From contig CAZCVP010000230.1 in the NCBI GenBank assembly GCA_964501915.1, positions 1-12,136 on the forward strand: a stretch of DNA of 12,136 nucleotides. The letters are read 5' to 3'. Of this stretch, positions 1 to 7,101 are shown piece after piece. Under the pieces are notes generated by a model. That model was not told the DNA's origin. It did no database searches and saw nothing but the letters and a program-made list of their open reading frames with translations. Source of the stretch: CAYFPX01 sp964501915. GTDB taxonomy: Bacteria > Myxococcota_A > UBA796 > CAJQPC01. The position numbers and the translations under genes were made by a program. Positions within the stretch are counted from its first letter, which is position 1. Every line of letters starts with the position of its first letter.

Positions 1-432
1 GGGGGGGTGGGGCTCGGGGTCGGGCTCGGGAGCGGGCTCGTGCTCGTCCTCGTGCTCGTCCTCGTCCTCGTTCTCGTTCTCGTGCTCGGCCACGGGCTCC
101 GGTTCGGGCTCGGGAGCGGGCTCGTGCTCGTCCTCGTTCTCATGCTCGGCCACGGGCTCGTGCTCGGCCACGGGCTCCGGGTCGGGCTCTGGAGCGGGCT
201 CGTGCTCGTCCTCGTGCTCGTCCTCGTGCTCGTGCTCGTGCTCGTCCTCGTGCTCGTGCTCGCCCTCGGGCGCCGAATCGGGAGCTGGGGCGGCCTCGTC
301 CTCGTGCTCGTCCTCGTTCTCGTTCTCGTGCTCGGCCACGGGCTCCGCTTCGGGATCTGGAGCGGGCTCTTTCTCGTCCTCGTTCTCGTGCTCGTCCTCG
401 TGCTCACCCTCGTCCTCGACCTCGTCCTCGAC
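1..432 (-). repeat. Hexanucleotide GAGVAC repeat with a higher-order Pro/Ala spacer module
   Basis: On the minus strand the sequence is largely GAG followed by GAC, CAC or AAC, so Glu occupies every second residue and the other position is Asp, His or Asn through change of a single base. A higher-order unit of roughly 25-30 residues (EPAPEPDPEPVAEHENENED type) recurs about four times; its VAEHE segment is seen at about 82-100, 142-160, 157-175 and 328-345. The coding strand is almost free of T outside the spacers. Slippage by six bases would change tail length without changing frame. Confidence 0.9.
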
Positions 433-1521
433 GATGGCCTCGTCGGCGACGGCGGCTCCTGCGTCCTCTTCCTCCTCCTTCGACTCCTCCTCCGCCTGCA
501 CCACGTCGGAGTGCTCGTCCTCGATCTCCGCCGCGTACTCGTAGTCATCGAGCTCGGCGATGTCCTCGGGGTCCGGCTCCAGGATCGGCGGCGACGCTCC
601 GTTTCCGGACGCCGCGGGTGGTGGCTCCGGCAGGATGTCGGGAATGGCGATGGCGTGCCTCACGCGCATCGGTCGCAGGTGCTCGGGCTCCTCCGGGGAG
701 AGGACCTCGGTCATGGGTGGGGGAAAGACCCCTGGAGCCCGGTGGAGTCCCATACCGGCGCGGGGCGGGAGCTCGACTTCGGCGGTGTGACGCAGCTCCT
801 GGCCGAGCCCGGCGAGATCGAGCAGCTCGCGCAGCGCCTCCTCCGGCTCGCTCCGACCCTGTGTGACGGCCATCAGCCCCTGGCGTGCGGCGGAGGCCGG
901 GGAGAGCCGGAAGCGGGGACGGGAGCGCAGCAGGCCCGAGAGCAGCAGCCTTCCCCGGGAGTCGTCCATGCCCTCCAGAGAGAGGTCCCGGGGCACGGAG
1001 GGAGGAGCCGGCCAGTCGTTGCCGAGCAGGTAGAGCATGATCCCGCCCACCAGCCAGGTGTCCAGGGCCTCCGACGGGGCATCACCCCCCGGGTCCTCGA
1101 GGCGCGCGCCGTGGAGGTTGGGCAGGATGCGGAGGCGGCCTCGACGGTCGAAGCCGATGGAGGACGGCTCGAAGCGGCCGTGCCAACCGTTCTGGTCGTG
1201 GATCGGGGACAGGGCCTCCAGCAGCAGCAACGCGATCGCAAAGGCCACCAGGGGCGGCGCGTTGTTGCGAAGGCTGGGCAGCGCGATCTCCCGATCCTCG
1301 GGAATGAGGACCCAGACCCCTTCGGTCGTCTGGCCCCACTCGGACTGGGCCCAGGGACCTCCGCGCGGCAGCCGCGTGACCTCGCGGATCAGCCCGGGGC
1401 CTCCGAGCACGACCTGGGCGGCCCGCCCGTCGGGGTGGCGTGCGGACCGTCGCAGACGCTCGCCCTCGGCGGAGGGGAGCTCCCCCACCACGTGGAATCC
1501 GCTGATCGGGCCCATGGCCAT
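1..1521 (-). CDS. Kinase-fold protein lacking catalytic residues (pseudokinase) with long acidic E/D/H/P repeat tail; C-terminus off the left edge
   Basis: Reading the minus strand from ATG at 1521 gives 507 codons without a stop, still open at base 1. Residues 9-39 resemble a kinase N-lobe (FHVVGEL, then ARHPDGRAAQVVL where kinases have ARHPDGRxVAVKVL), so the beta-3 lysine is Gln36. Residues 114-121, HGRFEPSS, align with HRDLKPEN, and DGRVKIxDFG aligns with RGRLRILPNL (127-136): catalytic Asp, Lys, Asn and the DFG Asp are all replaced. SEALDTWLVGGIMLYLLG further on matches the C-lobe helix F pattern. From about residue 335 the chain is acidic, and from about 362 it alternates Glu with Asp/His/Asn between Pro/Ala-rich spacers. 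No Shine-Dalgarno precedes the start; a second ATG lies two codons in (1515). It is divergent from the STAND-like gene. The open frame and non-repetitive N-terminus make the gene convincing; the pseudokinase label is by motif reading only. Confidence 0.8.
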   Translation of the reverse strand, partial: MAMGPISGFHVVGELPSAEGERLRRSARHPDGRAAQVVLGGPGLIREVTRLPRGGPWAQSEWGQTTEGVWVLIPEDREIALPSLRNNAPPLVAFAIALLLLEALSPIHDQNGWHGRFEPSSIGFDRRGRLRILPNLHGARLEDPGGDAPSEALDTWLVGGIMLYLLGNDWPAPPSVPRDLSLEGMDDSRGRLLLSGLLRSRPRFRLSPASAARQGLMAVTQGRSEPEEALRELLDLAGLGQELRHTAEVELPPRAGMGLHRAPGVFPPPMTEVLSPEEPEHLRPMRVRHAIAIPDILPEPPPAASGNGASPPILEPDPEDIAELDDYEYAAEIEDEHSDVVQAEEESKEEEEDAGAAVADEAIVEDEVEDEGEHEDEHENEDEKEPAPDPEAEPVAEHENENEDEHEDEAAPAPDSAPEGEHEHEDEHEHEHEDEHEDEHEPAPEPDPEPVAEHEPVAEHENEDEHEPAPEPEPEPVAEHENENEDEDEHEDEHEPAPEPDPEPHPP

Positions 1522-1524
1522 GGG
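1511..1524. promoter_or_regulatory. Perfect 14-bp palindrome over the pseudokinase start codons
   Basis: CCCATGGCCATGGG is identical to its reverse complement and covers both candidate ATG codons of the minus-strand gene. It lies directly beyond the -10-like element, where a repressor could bind. The palindrome may equally be a by-product of the Met-Ala-Met codons, so the operator role is a guess. Confidence 0.25.
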
Positions 1525-1529
1525 GCGAA

Positions 1530-1555
1530 AGTATATGGACGTGGCCCGAATTCAA
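1530..1555 (-). promoter_or_regulatory. Candidate promoter of the pseudokinase gene, possibly giving a leaderless transcript
   Basis: The minus strand carries TATACT (1535-1530), a good -10 match, and TTGAAT (1555-1550) in the -35 direction, but the 14-bp spacing is shorter than the usual 17. Transcription about 7 bases past the -10 would start near 1523, right at the ATG at 1521. This agrees with the missing Shine-Dalgarno. This AT-rich patch is exceptional in the window. Confidence 0.35.
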
Positions 1556-1611
1556 GCGTTAGGGGGCGGGGTCCCCGTGGAGTGGCCTCGGAAGGGGATC
1601 CGTAGGCCGCT

Positions 1612-1616
1612 GGAGG
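1612..1616 (+). promoter_or_regulatory. Shine-Dalgarno fixing the STAND-like gene start
   Basis: GGAGG lies five bases before ATG 1622. It selects this start over in-frame ATGs far upstream, which would overlap the divergent kinase-like gene. Confidence 0.8.
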
Positions 1617-1621
1617 ATCCC

Positions 1622-4594
1622 ATGCAGCGCATTCTTGGAGCCATTCGAGAGGGCCGTTGTGCCATCGCCGTCGGCGGCCGGGCCTGGAAGGACCCCCACT
1701 TCGTCGCCGGCCTCGCAGAGCGGGGCGGAATGCCGCTGATGGCCCTTGGCGGAGAGCACGGAACCGACCTGCCGGCGGCCTCGCCGGAGGTCGTCGGCGC
1801 GGCGGCCGCGCGCGAGGGGGGCGTGCTGGTGCTGCTGGAGCCGGATCCGATCCAGGACGGCGCGGCGCTCAAGGCCCTCAACAGCGGCATCGGGGGCTGG
1901 CCCCACCGACCTCGGCTGGTGATCGTCGCCAAGCAGTTCAACCCCTTCCTGTTCCCGACTCCCCTTCGCACCTTGAAGGTGCAGCAGCTCAAGCAGCGCT
2001 CTCGGGACTTCCTGTTCCAGCTCCCCGTCGGCGATGCGCCGTCGACAGACAAGAAGAAGGCCACCAAGAAGGGCCGCGGTCGTGCCCCCCAGCTCGCCTT
2101 CCTCGGGCGCGAGGAGGAGACGGCCGCGCTGGTCCCGCTCGTCGAGAAGGGCGGGCCGGTGGTGGTGGTCGGCCCCCCGGGCATCGGCCGCTCCTGGCTG
2201 ATCGACCGGGCCATCTCCAAGGCCGAGGGCATGACCCGCATGCCGGACCTGGCGCTGGCACGGGGCGTGGGCTTCGCCACCCTGGCCTCCCGGCTCATCG
2301 AGATGACGGGCGACGAGGAGCTGCGCAAGCTCCTGCTCCCCGAGGAGCGTCCCTCTCCAGTCGAGGTCGTGGACCGCATCGTCGAGGCCCTCGCGGACGA
2401 GAGCCTCGCGGGCAAGGTGCTCGTGATCTCGGGCCTCCAGTACCACCTGGCCCGGGACGGCTCGATCTACCGCGAGGACCGCCTCGGCCTGCTGCTCCAG
2501 GCCCTGCTGCTGGGCTCCTATGCGCCGACCCTCATCTTCCGCAGCACCCGCAAGCCGGTGTTCTTCCGAGAGGGACAGGCCGCGGACCTCGGCATCCTCG
2601 AGCTGGGGGGACTCCAGGGCAAGGAGCTCTACGACCTCTTCGCCGCCTACGACGCGAGCGAGATCCCGCGTGACCAGATGGGCCGGGTGCACGAGCGCAC
2701 CTTCGGTCACCCGATCGCCACCCGCTTCTTCGCCATCACCTGGCGGGACGCCGACAACCGGGACCAGCTCCTGGCGGACGAGAAGTTCTTCCGGCTGAAG
2801 TCCTCGGACGACACCGAGTCCCTGCGCCGCCGCCTCCAGAGGCGGCTGGAGAAGGCCACCGAGGAGCAGCGCAAGACCCTCGCCCTGATCGCCCACATCC
2901 CCGTGCCGGTCCCGGCCGTGGTCTTCAGCGAGCTGGGCATCAACCGCCACATGCGCCTCGAGCTGCTGCGGCTCGGGCTGCTCGACGGCCTCGCCGAGCG
3001 CAGCCCGCGGGAGTTCCACGTCCACCCGGTCGTGCGGAACCTGATGTCCCGGCGGGAGACCTCCGACTTCGACACCCTGGAGATGCTCGGCCACAAGCTG
3101 CTGGAGTCCTCCAAGAAGGTCGAGGCCGGTCTCCAGGAGCTGAACCTCATCCAGCTCGGCAACCGGCTCCTGATCGAGGCCCGTCGGGATCGCAGTGCCT
3201 GGGAGCTGCCCTGGCCCGACCACGACGCCCGCTTGGAGTCGATCCGCGGCCTGCTCGCCGCCCGCACCCCGAGGGTGGACCTCGCGGAGCAGTTCAGCCG
3301 GAGCATCCTCAAGCAGGACCCGGGCAACCCCGAGGCCCACATGCTCGTGGCCGACGTGCTGCAGGTGAAGAGAGCCGACGCCAAGCAGATCCAGGGCCTC
3401 TATACCCAGGCCGAGAAGAGCTGCCCGACGCCGGAGATCTTCCACGCCCACGCCGGCTGGCGCCTGGGCGGCAAGCACGGCGTCCAGAAGGCCATCGAGG
3501 TCCTGGAGCGCGCGGTGGCGGCCTTCCCCGAGAACGCCCGCCTGAAGCGACGGATCGCCAACCTCCTGCTGGACATCGGGCGTCCCACCGACGCCGAGGC
3601 GCACCTGCGTGCGGCCATGGACCTCCAGCCGATGATGCCCGACACCTACTCCCTGCTCGGCAAGCTCGCGCTCAGCCGTGGCCCGAGCGGCTGGGACACC
3701 GCCGAGGAGCTCCTGCGGGAGGCCCTCGGACTGGAGCCCGAGGGCACCCAGCACCGCGAGCGCCTGGGCTCGCTGCTGCGTCAGCGGGGTCTCGCCGACG
3801 CCGATCGCCGCCAGGCCTCCTGGGACGAGGCCAAGGAGCTGCTCGACGCCGCGATCAAGACCGGAAGCCGCAACGGCCGGGCCTACCTGGAGCTGGCCCA
3901 GCTCCACCTCGACCGGCTCGCCCTCGGACTCGAGGCGGACATGGAGCGGGCCGAGTGGCTGCTCAAGAAGGCCTCCAAGATGGGCCAGGCCAAGACCGAC
4001 GTCCAGCTCGCGCTGGCCCGCGTCCAGGCCCGGATCGGCAAGGTGACCCGCGCCGAGGAGACCCTGGAGCGCCTGTCCCACAAGCTGGGCCTCACCCCGG
4101 CGCTGCTGGCCGCCCAGGCCGAGCTGCTGGCGTTCTCGGGCCGCATCTTCAAGGCGGAGCAGGCGTTCAACGACGCCTACCACAAGGCGCCCGACGGCTC
4201 TCCCGAGAAGGAGCTCTACCTCGCCGAGGTGACCCGCCTGCGGGCGCTGATCGAGTCCGGCGCAGCCCTCGAGATCGAGAAGCAGGCCGAGGCGGCGGCG
4301 GCGGGTGAGGTCGTGGCCGAGGAAGAGGAGGTGGCCGCGGGCCCCCGCCGAGAGGCCGGGCGCACGGTCAAGCGCCGCCGCGGTGGCGGCAAGGGCAGGA
4401 AGAAGAAGGATGTCGCAGAGGCCGCGGCGACGCCGAAGGCCGCGGCGGCTGAGGTCGAGGCGGTTCCCGCGCCCGAGCCCGAGGCCGCTCCCGAGGCCGA
4501 GGCCGCTCCCGACCTGGAGGGCGCCAGCCCCTCGCGCAGCGAAGGGTCCGTGCGACCCGAGCCCGCTCCCGAGGCCGCTCCTCAGGAGGGGTAG
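1622..4594 (+). CDS. STAND-like P-loop protein with TPR repeats and degenerate nucleotide-binding motifs
   Basis: 990 residues, from an ATG with a good GGAGG. Residues 1-145 form an alpha/beta domain whose opening (ILGAIREGRCAIAVGG) faintly recalls SIR2-like domains, but without the GAGAS nucleotide loop. FLGREEE opens the NTPase region near 160; Walker A is GPPGIGRS at 184-191 (Arg190 instead of Lys), and the Walker B strand VLVISG (266-271) has Ser instead of Asp. LIFRSTR near 304 resembles the sensor-1 strand of STAND ATPases. Residues about 410-480 look like a winged-helix/helical linker; about 555-870 is a TPR-type helical array. The end is a basic patch (RRRGGGKGRKKK, within 914-929) and an Ala/Pro/Glu tail. 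No signal peptide or membrane segment is seen, so it is probably cytoplasmic. STAND proteins are known as switch regulators or phage-defence sensors; here ATP hydrolysis is doubtful. The 3' end lies 10 bp from a convergent gene. Confidence 0.85.
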   Translation: MQRILGAIREGRCAIAVGGRAWKDPHFVAGLAERGGMPLMALGGEHGTDLPAASPEVVGAAAAREGGVLVLLEPDPIQDGAALKALNSGIGGWPHRPRLVIVAKQFNPFLFPTPLRTLKVQQLKQRSRDFLFQLPVGDAPSTDKKKATKKGRGRAPQLAFLGREEETAALVPLVEKGGPVVVVGPPGIGRSWLIDRAISKAEGMTRMPDLALARGVGFATLASRLIEMTGDEELRKLLLPEERPSPVEVVDRIVEALADESLAGKVLVISGLQYHLARDGSIYREDRLGLLLQALLLGSYAPTLIFRSTRKPVFFREGQAADLGILELGGLQGKELYDLFAAYDASEIPRDQMGRVHERTFGHPIATRFFAITWRDADNRDQLLADEKFFRLKSSDDTESLRRRLQRRLEKATEEQRKTLALIAHIPVPVPAVVFSELGINRHMRLELLRLGLLDGLAERSPREFHVHPVVRNLMSRRETSDFDTLEMLGHKLLESSKKVEAGLQELNLIQLGNRLLIEARRDRSAWELPWPDHDARLESIRGLLAARTPRVDLAEQFSRSILKQDPGNPEAHMLVADVLQVKRADAKQIQGLYTQAEKSCPTPEIFHAHAGWRLGGKHGVQKAIEVLERAVAAFPENARLKRRIANLLLDIGRPTDAEAHLRAAMDLQPMMPDTYSLLGKLALSRGPSGWDTAEELLREALGLEPEGTQHRERLGSLLRQRGLADADRRQASWDEAKELLDAAIKTGSRNGRAYLELAQLHLDRLALGLEADMERAEWLLKKASKMGQAKTDVQLALARVQARIGKVTRAEETLERLSHKLGLTPALLAAQAELLAFSGRIFKAEQAFNDAYHKAPDGSPEKELYLAEVTRLRALIESGAALEIEKQAEAAAAGEVVAEEEEVAAGPRREAGRTVKRRRGGGKGRKKKDVAEAAATPKAAAAEVEAVPAPEPEAAPEAEAAPDLEGASPSRSEGSVRPEPAPEAAPQEG

Positions 4595-4614
4595 GCCCGA
4601 CCTCTCAGGGGTCG
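4586..4614. terminator. Weak hairpin between convergent genes
   Basis: Two mutually exclusive stems are possible in the junction: CGACC(4598-4602)/GGTCG(4610-4614) and a 7-bp one-mismatch stem 4586-4592/4600-4606. No U-tract follows on either strand, so a role as intrinsic terminator is uncertain. Confidence 0.2.
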
Positions 4615-4901
4615 CAGCTCAGGTACCACTCCGGGTCTTCGGGCAGCGGCTGCTCGAAGTCCGGCAGGGAGCAGTCCTCGTTGTACTCGCGGGTCCAGTC
4701 GCGGACCTCCCAGCGGTCCACCGGGGCCTGGTCGTCGGCGCAGTCCCAGTACTCGGAGGCTTCGTAGGCGGCCATGTGCTCGTCGACGCAGGCGTCGACC
4801 TCGCCGGGGCGCACGCACTTGCAGTCGGCCTCGGCGAGGTCCTCCCACCACTTCTCGACGTCGTAGGCGCAGCCAGCCGTGAGGAGGAGGACGGTGATCA
4901 A
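4605..4901 (-). CDS. Small lipoprotein, acidic, Trp/Cys-rich, unknown function
   Basis: The preferred start is TTG at 4901, because GGAG lies six bases upstream (4911-4908) and the resulting protein begins directly with a signal: MITVLLLTAGC, lipobox LTAGC. This gives 98 residues. An ATG at 4985 in the same frame would add 28 residues before the hydrophobic stretch and would leave almost no room for promoters against the divergent gene, so it is less likely. The mature part starts after Cys11, is strongly acidic, and has paired Trp (EKWWEDL) and five further Cys, including CKC. It would be exported by Sec, processed by signal peptidase II, and be membrane-anchored in the periplasm or outer membrane. 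I recognise no family. It is convergent with the STAND-like gene and divergent from another lipoprotein. Confidence 0.7.
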   Translation of the reverse strand: MITVLLLTAGCAYDVEKWWEDLAEADCKCVRPGEVDACVDEHMAAYEASEYWDCADDQAPVDRWEVRDWTREYNEDCSLPDFEQPLPEDPEWYLSCDP

Positions 4902-4907
4902 CGAGGG

Positions 4908-4911
4908 CTCC
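4908..4911 (-). promoter_or_regulatory. Shine-Dalgarno supporting the TTG start at 4901
   Basis: Minus-strand GGAG, six bases before the TTG codon. It is the reason for preferring this rare start over the upstream ATG at 4985. Confidence 0.5.
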
Positions 4912-4988
4912 GCGGAGGGCAGGCCACCTAACCCGGCGCAGGGGCGCTGCAGTCCGGAGTTGCGTTCCACGGGTGCGAGCGGCATCCT

Positions 4989-5447
4989 GTGGCCATGTGG
5001 TGCCTGATGCTGCTCGCCCTCGGCTGCGATGACCAGGCCCGGCTCCAGGTGGGCGACGACTCGGCCTCGACGCTCCAGGACACGAACGACACCGGCGAGC
5101 CCTCAGCCGACGAGCGGCCGATCATCGAGAGCGGCACGATCTGGTGCACGGCGGGGAGCAACAGCTCGGGGGACATCTTCTACGTGGAGCTCGACGCCGA
5201 CGATCCCCAGGGCGCCGACACCCTGGAGCCCGGGGGGCTGGTGGCCGGCTGGGACGCCACGGGTGCCCTCGTCTTCGAGGACGCGATCCTGGTGTGCAGC
5301 TCGTCGGGGAGGTGCACGGCCACCTTCCGGGACGAGATCTACAGCGGGGTCTCCTGCTCCAACCACTCGCTCTACACCTACACGGCGCAGGTGGTCGACG
5401 AGGACGACAACCTCTCGGAGCGCCACCAGCTCGTCTGGGTCGACTGA
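4989..5447 (+). CDS. Small lipoprotein with D/T/S linker and beta-rich Ig-like domain, unknown function
   Basis: 152 residues if the GTG at 4989 starts it, or 150 from ATG 4995; neither has a clear Shine-Dalgarno. The N-terminus MAMWCLMLLALGC is a very short hydrophobic signal ending in a lipobox-like LALGC, with Cys13 as the predicted lipid anchor and Asp-Asp following. Residues 20-45 are a Ser/Thr/Asp/Glu linker (LQDTNDTGEPSADE). Residues about 45-152 alternate hydrophobic and polar residues as in beta sandwiches (DIFYVELDADDPQGADTL, then ATFRDEI, YTYTAQVVDEDDNLS), the style of PKD/cadherin-like extracellular folds, with four Cys that may form disulfides. No specific family is recognised. 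The TGA stop (5445-5447) touches the TGA of convergent prfC with no base between. Confidence 0.75.
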   Translation: MAMWCLMLLALGCDDQARLQVGDDSASTLQDTNDTGEPSADERPIIESGTIWCTAGSNSSGDIFYVELDADDPQGADTLEPGGLVAGWDATGALVFEDAILVCSSSGRCTATFRDEIYSGVSCSNHSLYTYTAQVVDEDDNLSERHQLVWVD

Positions 5448-7040
5448 TCAGAGCGGCTCGACGTCGCTGAGCTCCAGGCCCTTGGCCTCCCGGAGGGCGA
5501 AGTCCAGGGCCCAGCGGGCCGCGACCAGGACCACGGGGTCGCCGTGGCGATCCTCGACGATGGCGAAGTCCCGGCGCCCCTCGAACCACTGGATGGCTCC
5601 GGGCTCGCCGCCGACCCAGCGGGCCAGGCGCCACGGGAGGGGCTGCACGGCGGCTTGGACCCGGTACTCGTTCTTGAGGCGCTCCTTGAGGACCTCGAAC
5701 TGGAGCAGGCCGACGGCTCCCAGCACCGGCGCCTGGCGGCCGACGCCGGGCTTCATGAAGACCTGGATGACGCCTTCGTGGGCGAGCTGCTCCAGGCCCG
5801 CGTCGAGCTGCTTGCGCCGGGTGGGGTCCTTCAGGACCATGGTGGCGAAGTGCTCGGGGGCGAAGCGAGGGATGCCGTCGTAGCGCAGGCGCTGGTCGGC
5901 GCACAGCGTGTCGCCGATGCGGAGCTTGCCGGGGTCGTAGAGCCCGACGATGTCTCCCGGCCAGGCCTCTTCGACCAGGGCTCGCTCCCCGGCCATGAAG
6001 GTGTGGGGCTTGGCCAGCCGCAGGGTGGCGCCCGTGCGGCCCAGGACGGCGTCCATGCCGCGCTCGAAGTGTCCGCTCACGACCCGCAGGAAGGCCACGC
6101 GGTCCCGGTGTCGCGGGTTCATGTTGGCCTGGACCTTGAACACGAAGCCGGAGAACGGGGAGCTGGGCCGGACCTCGACCTCGCCGTCGTCGCCCCGGGC
6201 CGGGCGTCCTCCGGGTCCGGGCGCGGTCTGGGCGACGAAGTCCAGCAGGGGCTCCACACCGAAGTTGCTCATCGCCGAGCCCCAGAAGACCGGGCTGATG
6301 TCGCCGGCGAGGAAGCCCTCCTCGTCCCACTCGGCCCCGGCCACCTCCAGGAGCTCGAGCTGCTCGGCGACATCGTCGCGCATCGCCTCACCGATGACGT
6401 CCACGGCGTCCTCGATCGAGGCCCGACGGTCCACGGCCACCCGCTCGGCGCCGTGCTCGCCACCGGACATCAGCAGGACCTCGCCCGTGGCCACGCTCGC
6501 GATGCCGTGGAAGTCCCGTCCCTGGCCGATGGGCCAGGTGAGCGGGACGACCTGGAGGTCGAGGGTCTCGGAGACCTCGTCGATGAGACCCAGCGGATCG
6601 AGCCCGGGCCGATCCAGCTTGTTCATGAAGGTGACGATCGGGAGCTGCCGCATGCGGCAGACCTCGAAGAGGCGACGCGTGCGCCTCTCGACGCCCTTGG
6701 TGTGGTCGATGAGCATCACCGCCGAGTCGACGGCGGCCAGGGTGCGGTAGGTGTCCTCGCTGAAGTCGGCGTGCCCGGGGGTGTCGACCAGGTTCAGCGC
6801 CGAGCCCAGGTACTCGAACTGGAGCACCGAGCTGGTGATGGAGATGCCCCGCTCCTGCTCCAGCTTCATCCAGTCGCTCACCGCGTGACGGGCGGTCTTG
6901 CGGGCGCGGATGCTGCCGGCGAGGTGGATCGCCCCCGAGTAGAGCAACAGCTTCTCGGTGAGCGTGGTCTTGCCAGCGTCCGGGTGGCTGATGATGGCGA
7001 AGGTCCGCCGTCGCGAGGCTTCCTGGGACACCTGGGACAT
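5448..7040 (-). CDS. prfC: Peptide chain release factor 3 (RF3)
   Basis: 530 residues, essentially the length of E. coli RF3 (529). This translational GTPase removes RF1/RF2 from the ribosome after peptide release. All GTPase motifs are present: G1 HPDAGKTT at 19-26, G2 RGISIT at 64-69, G3 DTPGH at 86-90, G4 NKLD at 140-143. RF3-typical segments follow: SPVFWGSAMSNFGV, FVFKVQANMNPRHRDRVAF, and VGLLQFEVL near the C-terminus. The start ATG 7040 is supported by the conserved RRRTFAIISHPDAGKTT beginning; upstream there is only a weak purine run (TGGGGG). The gene lies 61 bp downstream of a lipoprotein gene on the same strand and may share its transcript. Its stop directly abuts that of the convergent lipoprotein gene. 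The product is intact and housekeeping; the assignment is secure. Confidence 0.97.
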   Translation of the reverse strand: MSQVSQEASRRRTFAIISHPDAGKTTLTEKLLLYSGAIHLAGSIRARKTARHAVSDWMKLEQERGISITSSVLQFEYLGSALNLVDTPGHADFSEDTYRTLAAVDSAVMLIDHTKGVERRTRRLFEVCRMRQLPIVTFMNKLDRPGLDPLGLIDEVSETLDLQVVPLTWPIGQGRDFHGIASVATGEVLLMSGGEHGAERVAVDRRASIEDAVDVIGEAMRDDVAEQLELLEVAGAEWDEEGFLAGDISPVFWGSAMSNFGVEPLLDFVAQTAPGPGGRPARGDDGEVEVRPSSPFSGFVFKVQANMNPRHRDRVAFLRVVSGHFERGMDAVLGRTGATLRLAKPHTFMAGERALVEEAWPGDIVGLYDPGKLRIGDTLCADQRLRYDGIPRFAPEHFATMVLKDPTRRKQLDAGLEQLAHEGVIQVFMKPGVGRQAPVLGAVGLLQFEVLKERLKNEYRVQAAVQPLPWRLARWVGGEPGAIQWFEGRRDFAIVEDRHGDPVVLVAARWALDFALREAKGLELSDVEPL

Positions 7041-7101
7041 GGGGCCCCCATCTACCGCGTCTCGGCCCAGCGGCCAGAAGTTCGCCGGAACCCTCGCGAG
7101 A

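Noticed and set aside
7..1605. 532-codon plus-strand open frame beginning with Leu/Val/Gly repeats
   Set aside because: It is the complement of the Glu-rich repeat and of the kinase-like gene; its translation is low-complexity then Arg/Gly-rich with no recognisable domain, while the minus strand gives a coherent protein.
1037..1621. Upstream extension of the STAND-like gene to ATG 1037
   Set aside because: It would overlap the divergent kinase-like gene for almost 500 bp and shows no domain; GGAGG before ATG 1622 marks the true start.
1559..4183. 874-codon minus-strand open frame antisense to the STAND-like gene
   Set aside because: Typical GC-rich shadow: the plus strand encodes recognisable NTPase and TPR features with a good Shine-Dalgarno, and the antisense translation is Gly/Leu/Gln-rich with no domain.
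5439..5462. GTCGA...TCGAC hairpin with 14-base loop as a bidirectional terminator
   Set aside because: Stem of only five pairs, long loop, no U-tract; the shared TGATCA is explained by two abutting TGA stop codons.
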